In this document: piece by piece, positions 6,801 to 13,185 of the stretch | Layout of the letters: every line of letters begins with the position of its first letter | Position numbering within the stretch: position 1 is the first letter of the stretch | NCBI GenBank assembly: GCA_017538685.1 | Contig: JAFYIK010000077.1 | Coordinates: 1 to 13,185, forward strand | Reading direction: 5' to 3' | DNA length: 13,185 nucleotides | Source of the DNA: Bacteroidales bacterium | GTDB taxonomy: Bacteria > Bacteroidota > Bacteroidia > Bacteroidales > UBA932 | Translations under genes and position numbers: made by a program | The notes under the pieces: model-generated | Told to the model about the DNA's origin: nothing | The model's input: only the letters and a program-made list of their open reading frames with translations | The model's database searches: none

Positions 6801-7110
6801 CCCTCGCGCCACTACCGGAGACCCCAACGACAACGACCGCCTCAGCGACCGTTACATCGAGGACGGCTCCTACCTCCGCGTCAAGAACATCACTCTCGGA
6901 TACACCCTGCCCAAGGATATGCTCCGCAAGGCGAAGATCGAGAGCGTGAGACTTCAGGTCAACATTCAGAACCTCTTCACCTTCACCAAGTACACCGGCT
7001 ACGATCCTGAAATCGGCGCCAGTATGGCTTCCGTGAACGTGATGGGTCTGGACAACGGCCGTTATCCTTCCCCCACCGCTTACTCGATGGGTGTAAACAT
7101 CACATTCTAA
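3868..7110 (+). CDS. susC: SusC/RagA-family TonB-dependent outer-membrane transporter
   Basis: A 1080-aa TonB-dependent transporter that imports glycan oligosaccharides across the outer membrane with its SusD partner. Signal peptide: residues 1-20 (cut after LMA, before Q21). Residues about 23-97 are the carboxypeptidase-regulatory-like domain; VVVVGYGTMKKSDVAGA (103 onward) is the junction typical of SusC; the plug spans about 115-240 with IRVRGQ, PLYVIDGVIV and EILKDASATAIYGAQGANG (224 onward). The rest is beta-barrel, ending in the aromatic residue of VNITF. A Ca-binding-like loop DLNGDGLITEAD (867-878) is normal for the family. susD begins 16 bases after the stop. Symbol is by family; the substrate is not shown by the sequence. 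Confidence 0.96.
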   Translation: MKSKFFTCLTALLVSISLMAQTVTVTGVVKDAVGPVIEAAVVEQGTFNGTTTDINGRFELPGVKPGANLEISLFGYKTVVLKVDGKTNFEVLLEEDALLLDDVVVVGYGTMKKSDVAGASVSMKEDAIKGSLITNIDQSLQGRAAGVTAVQTSGAPGGSSSIRVRGQATINANAEPLYVIDGVIVQGGGSSGFDWGVGDALGNGAVSTISPLSTINPSDIVSMEILKDASATAIYGAQGANGVILITTKRGKAGEAKFSYDGMFAVQRQTRRIDLLNLREFAEYYNDLASVGMVSKNEWYSDPSLLGKGTNWQDAIFRTALQHQHQISAQGGSDKVQYYVSGSYMDQEGTIIGSEFSRFSVRTNLDAKLKDWWKLGVSATFSSTDESMKLADSDEGIITYSLTSLPSAPIYDQDGNYFNYQMENYTVVNPVAMAMLEQILLKRQKLSGNLFSDINIMPNLVWHAELGYDVSYSQGETFNPSVSFSTYKRAANEVSTQKNNSIFWQLKNYLTYSNTIGKNSFTAMVGQECWESRWDYMSVYNTELPSNDVVNPALGAGTPKIGYGFGSSAMASFFTRETYNYDNRYIGTYTFRYDGSSNFGPNKRWAPFHSVALAWRFTNEEFFPKGLINDGKLRLGWGQTGNASIGGYKWGAAMQKLTTGLGDGYRQTNIPNLDVMWEKQEQINIGLDLSFLDNRVSLVAELYDRVSDNMLMPLQMPTYMGTSGNGATSLAAPYGNYGKIDNKGLELTLNIHPVATRDFHWETEGQISFNRNKLVALSGTASAAIVGYGQWNDVVSVSNIGEPLFSFYGYQTDGIYQTIDEVMAGPISCETLKDKATFSEGVYTGSQNAADYNQYNTTWVGDIRFKDLNGDGLITEADRTNIGSPMPLFTFGLTNTFTWKNWDLTVFLNGSYGNKVLNYLNMKTGNMKSAWSNQPASVLGRARLAVIDAEKTYDGTGGVWNWYEDPENVKVANPSAVIPRATTGDPNDNDRLSDRYIEDGSYLRVKNITLGYTLPKDMLRKAKIESVRLQVNIQNLFTFTKYTGYDPEIGASMASVNVMGLDNGRYPSPTAYSMGVNITF

Positions 7111-7113
7111 TTT

Positions 7114-7118
7114 GGAGG
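7114..7118 (+). promoter_or_regulatory. SD-like GGAGG before susD
   Basis: GGAGG lies 8 bases before ATG 7127 in the 16-base susC-susD gap. It supports that ATG over the in-frame TTG at 7112, which overlaps the GGAGG itself. Confidence 0.5.
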
Positions 7119-7126
7119 ATACAGAT

Positions 7127-8887
7127 ATGAAAAATACCTTAAAATATATTGCACTTGCGTTAGTGGTCATCATGACCGCCGCTTCCTGCGAGGATTTCCT
7201 CACCCGTCCGGCAGAGGATTCGTACAACGAGTCCAACTTCTATCAGGACGAGAATCAGTGCATCCAGGGTGTGAATTACCTCTATAACGCTCCGTGGTAC
7301 GATGTTATCCGCGGTTTCTACCGTATCGGCGAATGCTTCTCCGGCAACTACTTTATGGGAAGCAGCCCTTACCAGCAGTTCACCCTCAACGGATCCGATG
7401 CCGAGCTCTTCGATATGTCCAAGTCGCTTTGGGCTGTCAACGCGAACGCTATGACGGTGTACAACCGTATCAAGAGGGCGAATGTCAGCGAGGACGTCAA
7501 GAAGATGTGTATGGGTGAAGCCCTCACCTGGAAGGCTATGGCCTACTTCTTCCTCGTTCGCACCTTCGGCGACGTTCCCATAATCCACGACGTTTCAGTG
7601 GAGGTTGCAGAGGGAACCTACAACACCGTCTACAAAGCTCCCAAGGCCCAGGTCTATGAGTACATAGTCAAGGTTCTTGAAGAAGCTATGACCCTTCTTC
7701 CCAAGAAGGTCGGCAATATGGACGGCCGTATCGATTACTACAGCGCCGAGGCCCTTCTCGCCAAGGTTTACCTCCAGAAAGCCGGCGTCACCGGCACTCT
7801 CGTGCAGGCAGACCTCGACGAAGCCGCAAGGCTCGCCAAGGACGTGATCGAGCATTCCGGACGCTCCCTTATGGAAACTTACTCCGACGTGTTCCGTCTC
7901 CAGAACAACAAGAATATCGAGGCCCTCATTTCCTGGCATTGGTATTCTCCTTACAACCAGTGGACCTGCCAGAACTCCTTCCAGAGCGACCTTGCAGTCA
8001 AGGGTATGGACGAGTTCGCAGACACCTGGGGTGAGTGGAACGGTCCTTCTATCGCCCTTCAGGATCAGTTCGGCGTCAGCGCCATCCAGGATCCCTCAGC
8101 CCGTGCTGACGTGGATACCAGGCGCAAGGCCACTATGATGCTCGCAGGCGACAAGTACGACTACTTCTGGACCGCTAACGGCGGCTTCGACTACCTCCGT
8201 TTCTTCTACGATCCCGACTACGGCCCGAGCGGCACCACCCGCGCCAATGACGGCGAGATGAAGAGCCCTACCGGAGCCGGCTGCGTCAAGTTCCTCTATG
8301 GCGACGGCACAGACCACAAAAATGCGCTTGGAGTTTCCGCTGCCCGTATGAGCAATGGCCTCGCCACCCACATCCTCCGTCTGTCCGACATCTATCTGGT
8401 CTACTGCGAAGCCAAACTCAACGGCCCCGGCAGCAGCACCACAGATGAGTTCGCGCTCAAGTGCTACAACGACGTCCGCAACCGTGCGATCCCCGGTGCG
8501 GTCAGCGCCAAGACCTCCATCACCTTCGACGAAGTGTTCAAGGAGCGCAATCTCGAGCTCGCTCTTGAAGGCGACCGCTGGTACGACTATGTCCGTGTCG
8601 GATACTACAATCCGAACTATGTGGTCACCGACATTCAGGCCCAGAGGCGCAACGGCTGGAAGGCCGGAGCCACCACCAAACTGGACGATGTGTACAAGAG
8701 CTACTACGAGACAGGTAACTGGAACCCTGCTGACATCGCCTACGACACGGACCAGTATCCTATTCCTTCGGAAGATGCTATCCTGGCAATGGTCAAATCC
8801 GTACCTTTCCCTTCAGAGGACGTGGTTTTCAACCCCAACCTCGACGAGGAAGCCAAGGAGTACGACCTTTCCCGTTTTACTTTCTAA
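7127..8887 (+). CDS. susD: SusD/RagB-family nutrient-binding outer-membrane lipoprotein
   Basis: A 586-aa surface lipoprotein that caps the SusC barrel and binds glycan. Signal peptide MKNTLKYIALALVVIMTAAS precedes C21, the lipidation site; CED after it fits the acidic surface-export signal of Bacteroidota lipoproteins. The N-terminal part (TRPAEDSYNESNFYQDENQC) and helical TPR-like region (LTWKAMAYFFLVRTFGDVPI; YYSAEALLAKVYLQKAG) are typical SusD-like, and the C-terminal SusD domain shows LRLSDIYLVYCEAKLN and ERNLELALEGDRWYDYVR (473-490), a hallmark of the family. I start at ATG 7127 because it gives a proper signal peptide and follows GGAGG; a TTG start at 7112 would add MEDTD in front. The only CATG I found in the window lies in its signal-peptide codons (7171-7174). 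Confidence 0.95.
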   Translation: MKNTLKYIALALVVIMTAASCEDFLTRPAEDSYNESNFYQDENQCIQGVNYLYNAPWYDVIRGFYRIGECFSGNYFMGSSPYQQFTLNGSDAELFDMSKSLWAVNANAMTVYNRIKRANVSEDVKKMCMGEALTWKAMAYFFLVRTFGDVPIIHDVSVEVAEGTYNTVYKAPKAQVYEYIVKVLEEAMTLLPKKVGNMDGRIDYYSAEALLAKVYLQKAGVTGTLVQADLDEAARLAKDVIEHSGRSLMETYSDVFRLQNNKNIEALISWHWYSPYNQWTCQNSFQSDLAVKGMDEFADTWGEWNGPSIALQDQFGVSAIQDPSARADVDTRRKATMMLAGDKYDYFWTANGGFDYLRFFYDPDYGPSGTTRANDGEMKSPTGAGCVKFLYGDGTDHKNALGVSAARMSNGLATHILRLSDIYLVYCEAKLNGPGSSTTDEFALKCYNDVRNRAIPGAVSAKTSITFDEVFKERNLELALEGDRWYDYVRVGYYNPNYVVTDIQAQRRNGWKAGATTKLDDVYKSYYETGNWNPADIAYDTDQYPIPSEDAILAMVKSVPFPSEDVVFNPNLDEEAKEYDLSRFTF

Positions 8888-8905
8888 CCTTTAGCACAGC
8901 ATATT

Positions 8906-10228
8906 ATGAAAAATACATTTGCAAAATTCGCTCTTTATGCTGCGGCGGTAATGATGCTGGGATTCCTGGCAAGTTCCTGCGAAGACGAACCGGACAAGTT
9001 CGAACTTGCATCCGGAGTGCCCACTGTCTACTATGTGCGTCCTATGGCTGCTGCGGCGGCAGATTCCCTGCTTACCGGCGCCTATATGGGCAACGGTATC
9101 TGCATCGTGGGTGACAACCTGCGCAGCGTCTACAAAATGTTCTTTAACGACCAGGAGGCCGTTCTGAACAACAGCTATATCACAGACCACACCATCCTGG
9201 TGAACGTTCCCAACGAGATCCCCGGTGAGGTGAGCAACAAGATGTATCTCATCACCCAGGCGGCCGACACCGTGAAGTACGACTTCCAGGTGCTTGTGCC
9301 CGGTCCGGTCATCAATTCTATGTCGAACGAGTATGCCGCTCCCGGCAGCATCGCCACCCTCTACGGAGACTATTTCGTGGACGATCCCAACGTTCCGCTT
9401 GAACTTTTCGTCGGCGAAACAAAGGCCACGGTGAAGAAGATCACCAAGGGCGCCATTCAGTTCGAGGTTCCTGCAACCGCAGTCGAGGGCGCCATCAAGG
9501 TCACCAACATCTATGGCAAGGCGACTTCCTCATTCCATTACAAGGATTCCCGCGGAATGCTCTTCAACTTCGACACTGACCCGCATCCCGCCAACCACGG
9601 TTGGCACGCGATGGTCATCGAGACCGACGAGACTGCCCTTGACGGCAACTTCCTCCGTCTCGGAGATCCTGGCGTGACTATGGATGAAGACGGCGGCTGG
9701 AACGATTCCAACTTCTCATTCGAGTACTGGCCCGGCGACTGGGACGATCCCAAGACATACGCCGACAGCCCTCGTCTGACCGACTTCGTGGACTTCTCCG
9801 ACTGGGAGAATATGTCGTTCAAGTTCGAGCTCTACATCCCGAAGAGCAATCCCTGGATGGCCGGTTCGATGCAGATTATCTGCGCCGGTGTGGACAAGAT
9901 CACCGACGGCGGTGACGGAGTTGTGGACATCTACGGTGTGACCACCGCAGGCGCGAACAACAACTTCTTCCACGACGGTCCGCTCCCTCGCGGTCTGTAC
10001 ACTCCCTGGGCCGCCACCGGTTCCTTCGACACAGGCGACGAGTGGATTACCATCACTCTCCCCTATTCCAATTTCATCTATACGGAAACCGGAGGCATAG
10101 CCACCGGCACCCTCAAGCCCACTGATTTCACCTCTCTGACCATCTTCGTCTGGAGCGGCGGCATCAAGGGTACGGAGTGCAAGCCCGTGATGAAGATCGA
10201 CAACATCCGTGCTGTTCCCAACAAATAA
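8906..10228 (+). CDS. SGBP-B-like surface glycan-binding lipoprotein with TIG domains
   Basis: A 440-aa lipoprotein: signal peptide to S24, lipidated C25, then EDEPD, a good surface-export signal. Residues about 38-130 and 133-213 are two IPT/TIG Ig-like domains (CIVGDNLRSVYKMFFNDQEA; SIATLYGDYFVDDP). Residues about 217-440 form a beta-rich C-terminal domain starting LFNFDTDPHPANHGWH and rich in aromatics (W233, W265, Y274, W275, W279, W300, W317, W368, W416). This arrangement, and its place right after SusD, match surface glycan-binding protein B of the Bacteroides ovatus xyloglucan locus, whose C-terminal domain binds glycan through aromatic residues. It would recruit polysaccharide to SusCD. 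Eighteen bases after susD; no SD. The exact ligand is inferred only as a beta-linked plant glycan. Confidence 0.8.
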   Translation: MKNTFAKFALYAAAVMMLGFLASSCEDEPDKFELASGVPTVYYVRPMAAAAADSLLTGAYMGNGICIVGDNLRSVYKMFFNDQEAVLNNSYITDHTILVNVPNEIPGEVSNKMYLITQAADTVKYDFQVLVPGPVINSMSNEYAAPGSIATLYGDYFVDDPNVPLELFVGETKATVKKITKGAIQFEVPATAVEGAIKVTNIYGKATSSFHYKDSRGMLFNFDTDPHPANHGWHAMVIETDETALDGNFLRLGDPGVTMDEDGGWNDSNFSFEYWPGDWDDPKTYADSPRLTDFVDFSDWENMSFKFELYIPKSNPWMAGSMQIICAGVDKITDGGDGVVDIYGVTTAGANNNFFHDGPLPRGLYTPWAATGSFDTGDEWITITLPYSNFIYTETGGIATGTLKPTDFTSLTIFVWSGGIKGTECKPVMKIDNIRAVPNK

Positions 10229-10241
10229 TTGATCGATGCAT

Positions 10242-12575
10242 ATGAAAAAGATATTCCAATTTGCAACCATTCTGGCCGCTCTCTCACTGCTGGCCCTTTC
10301 CTGCAACAAGGAAGAACTCAGCACCGAGCAGTTTGAGGACAACGCCGTCGTGCTTCAGGCCTATGGCCCGCAGCCCGTGGTTCGCGGCGGATTGCTCCGC
10401 TTCATCGGATCCAACCTGGATAAGGTGGTCAGCGTGACTATCCCCGCAGACAATGTGATCACCGATATCGAGGTGGTCGCATCCGGCGCGCACTCAGAGA
10501 TTCGCGTGACCGTGCCGAAGGAGACCTCCGAGCCCGGTTTCCCCGTGCTCACTCTCAAGGACGGCACCACCATCACCGGTAAGACAGCTCTCACCTACAG
10601 CGAGCCCATTACCATCGATGAAATCACCCCGGCAGAAATCCTTCCCGGAGCAGATCTCACCATCAAGGGTGACTACCTCAACCTTATCCACGAGGTTATC
10701 CTTGCCGACAAGGTGAAGATCTCCGAAGAAGCGTTCAAGGCCCACGACCGCTACACCATCAAGGTGACCGTGCCTGAGACAGCACGCACCGGAAAGGTGG
10801 GTTTGGGAACTATCGATGAACTCGCAATAGCCGGTTCAGAGAACGAAAAGGACCTTCTCGCGACCCTCAACATCGTGGAGTCTGAGACCGAGCTCGTGGT
10901 TACCACCGCGAAGGGAACCGTAGCAGCCGCACCCGTCAAGGCCGGCGCAAACGCTACTATCACCGGTACCAACCTCAAACTCGTCAAGAGCCTCAAACTC
11001 GAAGGCGCGACCGTCACCGAGTTCACGGCGACCGACACCCAGATCACCTTCGTCCTTCCGGCAGCTGTCGCAGACGGCGACGTCTTGATGGTTATGGCAT
11101 CGGGAGTGGAAGTGTCCGCTGGCGCTCTCACCACAGTTGTCCCGACCGTTACCGCTGTCGCGCCCACACCCGTCAAGAACGGCGCAGCGCTGACCATCAC
11201 CGGTACCGATCTCGACCTCGTGACCGGAGTTAATCTTCCCAAGGCTGCCGCTCAATTCGAGGCAACCGCTACCACCATCACTATCGCAGAAGTCCCTGAG
11301 AAGGCTCAGGAAGGCGATATCACTCTCAGCCTGGCGAACGGCAAGACTCTCACCGCAGCTTATACTCTCGTTAAGCCCACGGTAACCAGTTTCAGCGTCA
11401 ACCCCGCAGCCGCAGGATCCCCTGTCACCGTCAATGGTACCGACCTCGACCTCGTCGCGGCAGTCACCTTCGGCGGCGGCATCAAAGTGGAACTTCCCGG
11501 CGATGCCACAGCTGACGCGTTCACAATCGCAGTGCCTACTGCCGCTGAGAACGGCATCTTCGTGCTGAACCTCAAGAACGGCGCTGAAGTGGAAACCGAC
11601 AGCCTTTATGTGGACAAACCTGCCGGCGCCTACATCGGCACTATGCCAGAGACCCTCTATAATCCTGGCGATATGTTCATAGTGGAGATCGAGAATCCGG
11701 ATCACCTTACCGGTGTCCAGGTGGACGGCGTGGATGTGAACTACATCCTCAACGGCAAAATGCTCTACTTCGCGATTCCGGACAATGCCAAGGCCGACAG
11801 CCAGCTCACCCTGGTTTCCGACAACGGCTCCGTGACTTACACAATGAACATCGATCCCGGCACTCAGACTGCGTGGGTCATCTGGACAGGCGACGAGGAC
11901 CTCGGTTCCTGGAGCAACCAGCCTTACGTGGGCGAGTACGGATTCCTGCTGAATCATCCGGAAGTAGTCCCCGGAGATGTCATCCGCTTCTCCGTGGTCG
12001 GTAATGCCGACTGGTGGCAGATGCAGATCTACGATGGCAACTGGAAGGGCCAGGTGTGCGATCCCGTCAATTCGGAGAATACTCCGGAAGGCGTCTTCGA
12101 TCTGGTTCTGACCGAGGCTCTGATCGAGCTGTTGAACGGTATCGACAACTGGGGCGGCCTCTTCGTCGTCCAGGGTGAAGGATGCTCCATCGTACAGGTT
12201 TCCGTAATCCACTACATCCCTCAGGAGACTGCTATCTGGGAAGGCAACGAGGACCTCGGTTCCTGGAGCAACCAGCCTTACGTCGGCGAATTCGGCGCCC
12301 TCACCACCTACAACATTGCTGCAGGTTCCAAGGTGCGCTTCTACCTCACCGGCAACGCAGACTGGTGGCAGATGCAGATCTACGATGGCAACTGGAAGGG
12401 TCAGTTGTGCGATCCCGTTAATTCGGAGAACACCCCTGGCGGAGTATTTGACCTTAATCTCACTCAGGAGACCATCGACCTTCTGAACGGCCTCGACAAC
12501 TGGGGCGGACTCTTCGTCGTCCAGGGCGAAGGCTGTTCCATCACCAAGGTATCACTTGTCTACCTTGTGAAATAA
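10242..12575 (+). CDS. Multi-TIG lipoprotein with two tandem Trp-rich C-terminal modules, putative glycan-binding
   Basis: About 777 aa. Start at ATG 10242 gives MKKIFQFATILAALSLLALS-C21, a clean lipoprotein signal; ATG 10236 would add only Met-His. Numbered from 10236, residues about 38-545 hold six TIG/Ig-like repeats of about 80 aa, each with a G-x-(N/D)-L-x-L-V-like turn (ITGTNLKLV, ITGTDLDLV, VNGTDLDLV; weaker in the first, second and sixth). Residues 546-663 and 664-779 are two near-identical modules sharing EDLGSWSNQPYVGE, NADWWQMQIYDGNWKG, CDPVNSENTP, DNWGGLFVVQGEGCSI. Each has about six Trp and two Cys (608/650; 725/767). They look like beta-sandwich carbohydrate-binding modules, but I cannot name a family. 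Likely a long surface arm presenting two glycan-binding heads. Follows the SGBP-B-like gene by 13 bases. Confidence 0.8.
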   Translation: MKKIFQFATILAALSLLALSCNKEELSTEQFEDNAVVLQAYGPQPVVRGGLLRFIGSNLDKVVSVTIPADNVITDIEVVASGAHSEIRVTVPKETSEPGFPVLTLKDGTTITGKTALTYSEPITIDEITPAEILPGADLTIKGDYLNLIHEVILADKVKISEEAFKAHDRYTIKVTVPETARTGKVGLGTIDELAIAGSENEKDLLATLNIVESETELVVTTAKGTVAAAPVKAGANATITGTNLKLVKSLKLEGATVTEFTATDTQITFVLPAAVADGDVLMVMASGVEVSAGALTTVVPTVTAVAPTPVKNGAALTITGTDLDLVTGVNLPKAAAQFEATATTITIAEVPEKAQEGDITLSLANGKTLTAAYTLVKPTVTSFSVNPAAAGSPVTVNGTDLDLVAAVTFGGGIKVELPGDATADAFTIAVPTAAENGIFVLNLKNGAEVETDSLYVDKPAGAYIGTMPETLYNPGDMFIVEIENPDHLTGVQVDGVDVNYILNGKMLYFAIPDNAKADSQLTLVSDNGSVTYTMNIDPGTQTAWVIWTGDEDLGSWSNQPYVGEYGFLLNHPEVVPGDVIRFSVVGNADWWQMQIYDGNWKGQVCDPVNSENTPEGVFDLVLTEALIELLNGIDNWGGLFVVQGEGCSIVQVSVIHYIPQETAIWEGNEDLGSWSNQPYVGEFGALTTYNIAAGSKVRFYLTGNADWWQMQIYDGNWKGQLCDPVNSENTPGGVFDLNLTQETIDLLNGLDNWGGLFVVQGEGCSITKVSLVYLVK
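11892..12569 (+). repeat. Tandem duplication of a ~350-bp coding module
   Basis: Two copies in the C-terminal part of the multi-TIG gene. Identical DNA runs include 37 bases (11893-11929 versus 12247-12283, offset 354) and 41 bases (12009-12049 versus 12360-12400, offset 351); a third run covers the DNWGGLFVV region. The segment between the first two runs is clearly diverged and contains a one-codon length difference, so the copies are a mosaic of identical and diverged blocks. Confidence 0.9.
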
Positions 12576-12582
12576 TTCTTTG

Positions 12583-12610
12583 CCGGGAGGGGCCTGACCG
12601 TCCCTCCCGG
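12583..12610 (+). terminator. GC-rich hairpin between the multi-TIG gene and the GH5 gene
   Basis: CCGGGAGGG (12583-12591) pairs perfectly with CCCTCCCGG (12602-12610); the stem can extend by a G-U and a C-G pair to leave a 6-base loop. It begins 8 bases after the stop. It is followed by TCCTAATTAATAAC and not a T run, so it is a poor classical terminator and may be a partial terminator or an mRNA-stabilizing hairpin. Confidence 0.55.
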
Positions 12611-12632
12611 TCCTAATTAATAACATTACATT

Positions 12633-13185
12633 ATGAAGAGAGCAATCTGGCTTCTGGCCCTTCCCTTCTTTATTGCCTGCGGCTGCAACAAGCCTGGCGC
12701 AGATGATGGCGGCGATAACGGTAAGACTGAGGCGCCCACTGAAATAACCGTAACTCCCGGTTCGATAGACGCAGTCTACGGCGGCGGCACTTACTCCCTC
12801 ACCATCAAGGCGCCCGCTCGTCCGAAACTCACACTCCCCACCTGGATTACCGCCAAAGACGGCACCTTCAAGGATTATCAGATTACGTTCTCCCTGGTGG
12901 TAGCCCCCAACGAGCAGTATATTCCCCGCGAGGATGATGTCCTGGTCAAGGCAAACGGAGCCGCTGATGTCAGCGTGCACGTAAGCCAGGCGGCGAGAGA
13001 GGTCATCCAGGATGCGACCCTGCCTGACAACACCGCAGTGGCCCGCAATATGGAACTTGGCCTGGGCTGGAATATGGGCAATCACTTCGACGCCTACTCC
13101 AACGGAGTCGCCAACGAAACAGCCTGGGGCGGGACGCCTGCCACTGAAGCCACCTTCGCCGGAGTGAAAGCCGCCGGATTCACCA
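12633..13185 (+). CDS. Lipoprotein BACON-GH5 endo-glycanase, N-terminal part (cut by window end)
   Basis: The first 184 codons of a gene running off the right edge. Signal peptide MKRAIWLLALPFFIA with lipidation at C16 (or C18), then an Asp/Gly-rich linker. Residues about 36-121 are a BACON-type Ig-like domain (TEITVTPGSIDAVYGGGTYS to VSVHVSQAA). Residues from about 135 start a glycoside hydrolase family 5 catalytic domain: NMELGLGWNMGNHFDA (139-154), ETAWG (162-166) and VKAAGFT (178-184) are the usual opening of GH5 cellulase-like enzymes, especially subfamily 4, which acts on xyloglucan, beta-glucan or mannan. The catalytic Glu pair lies beyond the window. BACON fused to GH5 is also found in the B. 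ovatus xyloglucanase. It would be an outer-membrane enzyme that makes the first cuts for SusCD. Confidence 0.85.
   Translation, partial: MKRAIWLLALPFFIACGCNKPGADDGGDNGKTEAPTEITVTPGSIDAVYGGGTYSLTIKAPARPKLTLPTWITAKDGTFKDYQITFSLVVAPNEQYIPREDDVLVKANGAADVSVHVSQAAREVIQDATLPDNTAVARNMELGLGWNMGNHFDAYSNGVANETAWGGTPATEATFAGVKAAGFT

Noticed and set aside
7112..7126. TTG start for susD, five codons upstream
   Set aside because: The TTG is part of the GGAGG region and would put acidic residues before the signal peptide; ATG 7127 gives a normal lipoprotein signal at correct SD spacing.
10236..10241. ATG 10236 as start of the multi-TIG gene
   Set aside because: It adds only Met-His before a standard MKK signal peptide; ATG 10242 is more typical. 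The choice is not certain.
10836..12212. A 458-codon open frame antisense to the multi-TIG lipoprotein gene
   Set aside because: It mirrors a gene with strong C/G third-position bias, which removes stop codons on the other strand. It has no recognizable domain, signal or promoter, and the sense frame has clear repeats and a lipoprotein signal.
1..13185. CRISPR array, tRNA, rRNA, integrase or insertion sequence
   Set aside because: I saw no regularly spaced direct repeats, no cloverleaf or rRNA stretches, and no transposase or recombinase protein motifs in any frame.

Overview
The window looks like chromosomal DNA of a Gram-negative Bacteroidota, most likely a gut- or rumen-type member of the Bacteroidales. 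The evidence is a SusC/SusD pair, N-terminal lipoprotein signals followed by acidic residues, near absence of Shine-Dalgarno sequences, several exact matches to the Bacteroidota -7 promoter element TAnnTTTG, and a G+C content I judge by eye to be in the mid-50s percent. I cannot name the genus. The right edge cuts through a gene.

Layout. (1) 1-1270: a compact housekeeping operon, rpsF-rpsR-rplI (bS6, bS18, bL9), with a promoter at the very left edge and a good bidirectional terminator at 1238-1266. (2) 1270-2460, minus strand: a cytoplasmic cellobiose 2-epimerase of the AGE family, convergent with rplI. (3) 2461-2829: a 369-bp divergent intergenic region packed with inverted repeats and without a credible gene. 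(4) 2830-3708: an AraC-family regulator with a cupin-like sensor domain. (5) 3868 to the right edge: a polysaccharide utilization locus (PUL) read rightward, with SusC (TonB-dependent transporter), SusD (glycan-binding lipoprotein), a lipoprotein resembling surface glycan-binding protein B (SGBP-B), a second and larger lipoprotein with about six TIG/Ig-like repeats plus two nearly identical Trp-rich C-terminal modules, and the start of a lipoprotein BACON-GH5 glycanase.

How the genes may work together. The GH5 enzyme and the three surface lipoproteins would bind and cut a beta-1,4-linked plant glucan or hemicellulose at the cell surface, and the SusCD complex would import the oligosaccharides. 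The epimerase acts in the cytosol on beta-1,4 disaccharides (cellobiose to glucosyl-mannose, or mannobiose to mannosyl-glucose), and the AraC protein probably controls the locus. The order SusC, SusD, SGBP-B-like, GH5 with BACON resembles the Bacteroides ovatus xyloglucan locus, whereas the epimerase points to cello- or manno-oligosaccharides. The substrate is not settled by what is visible.

The least expected signals are: almost complete absence of the tetranucleotide CATG (one copy found by hand scan, roughly 50 expected); the palindrome-rich element between the epimerase and regulator genes; the tandem Trp/Cys-rich modules of the second TIG lipoprotein; a perfect AGGAGG before rpsR in a phylum whose ribosomes normally hide the anti-SD; and a putative terminator superimposed on the susC promoter.
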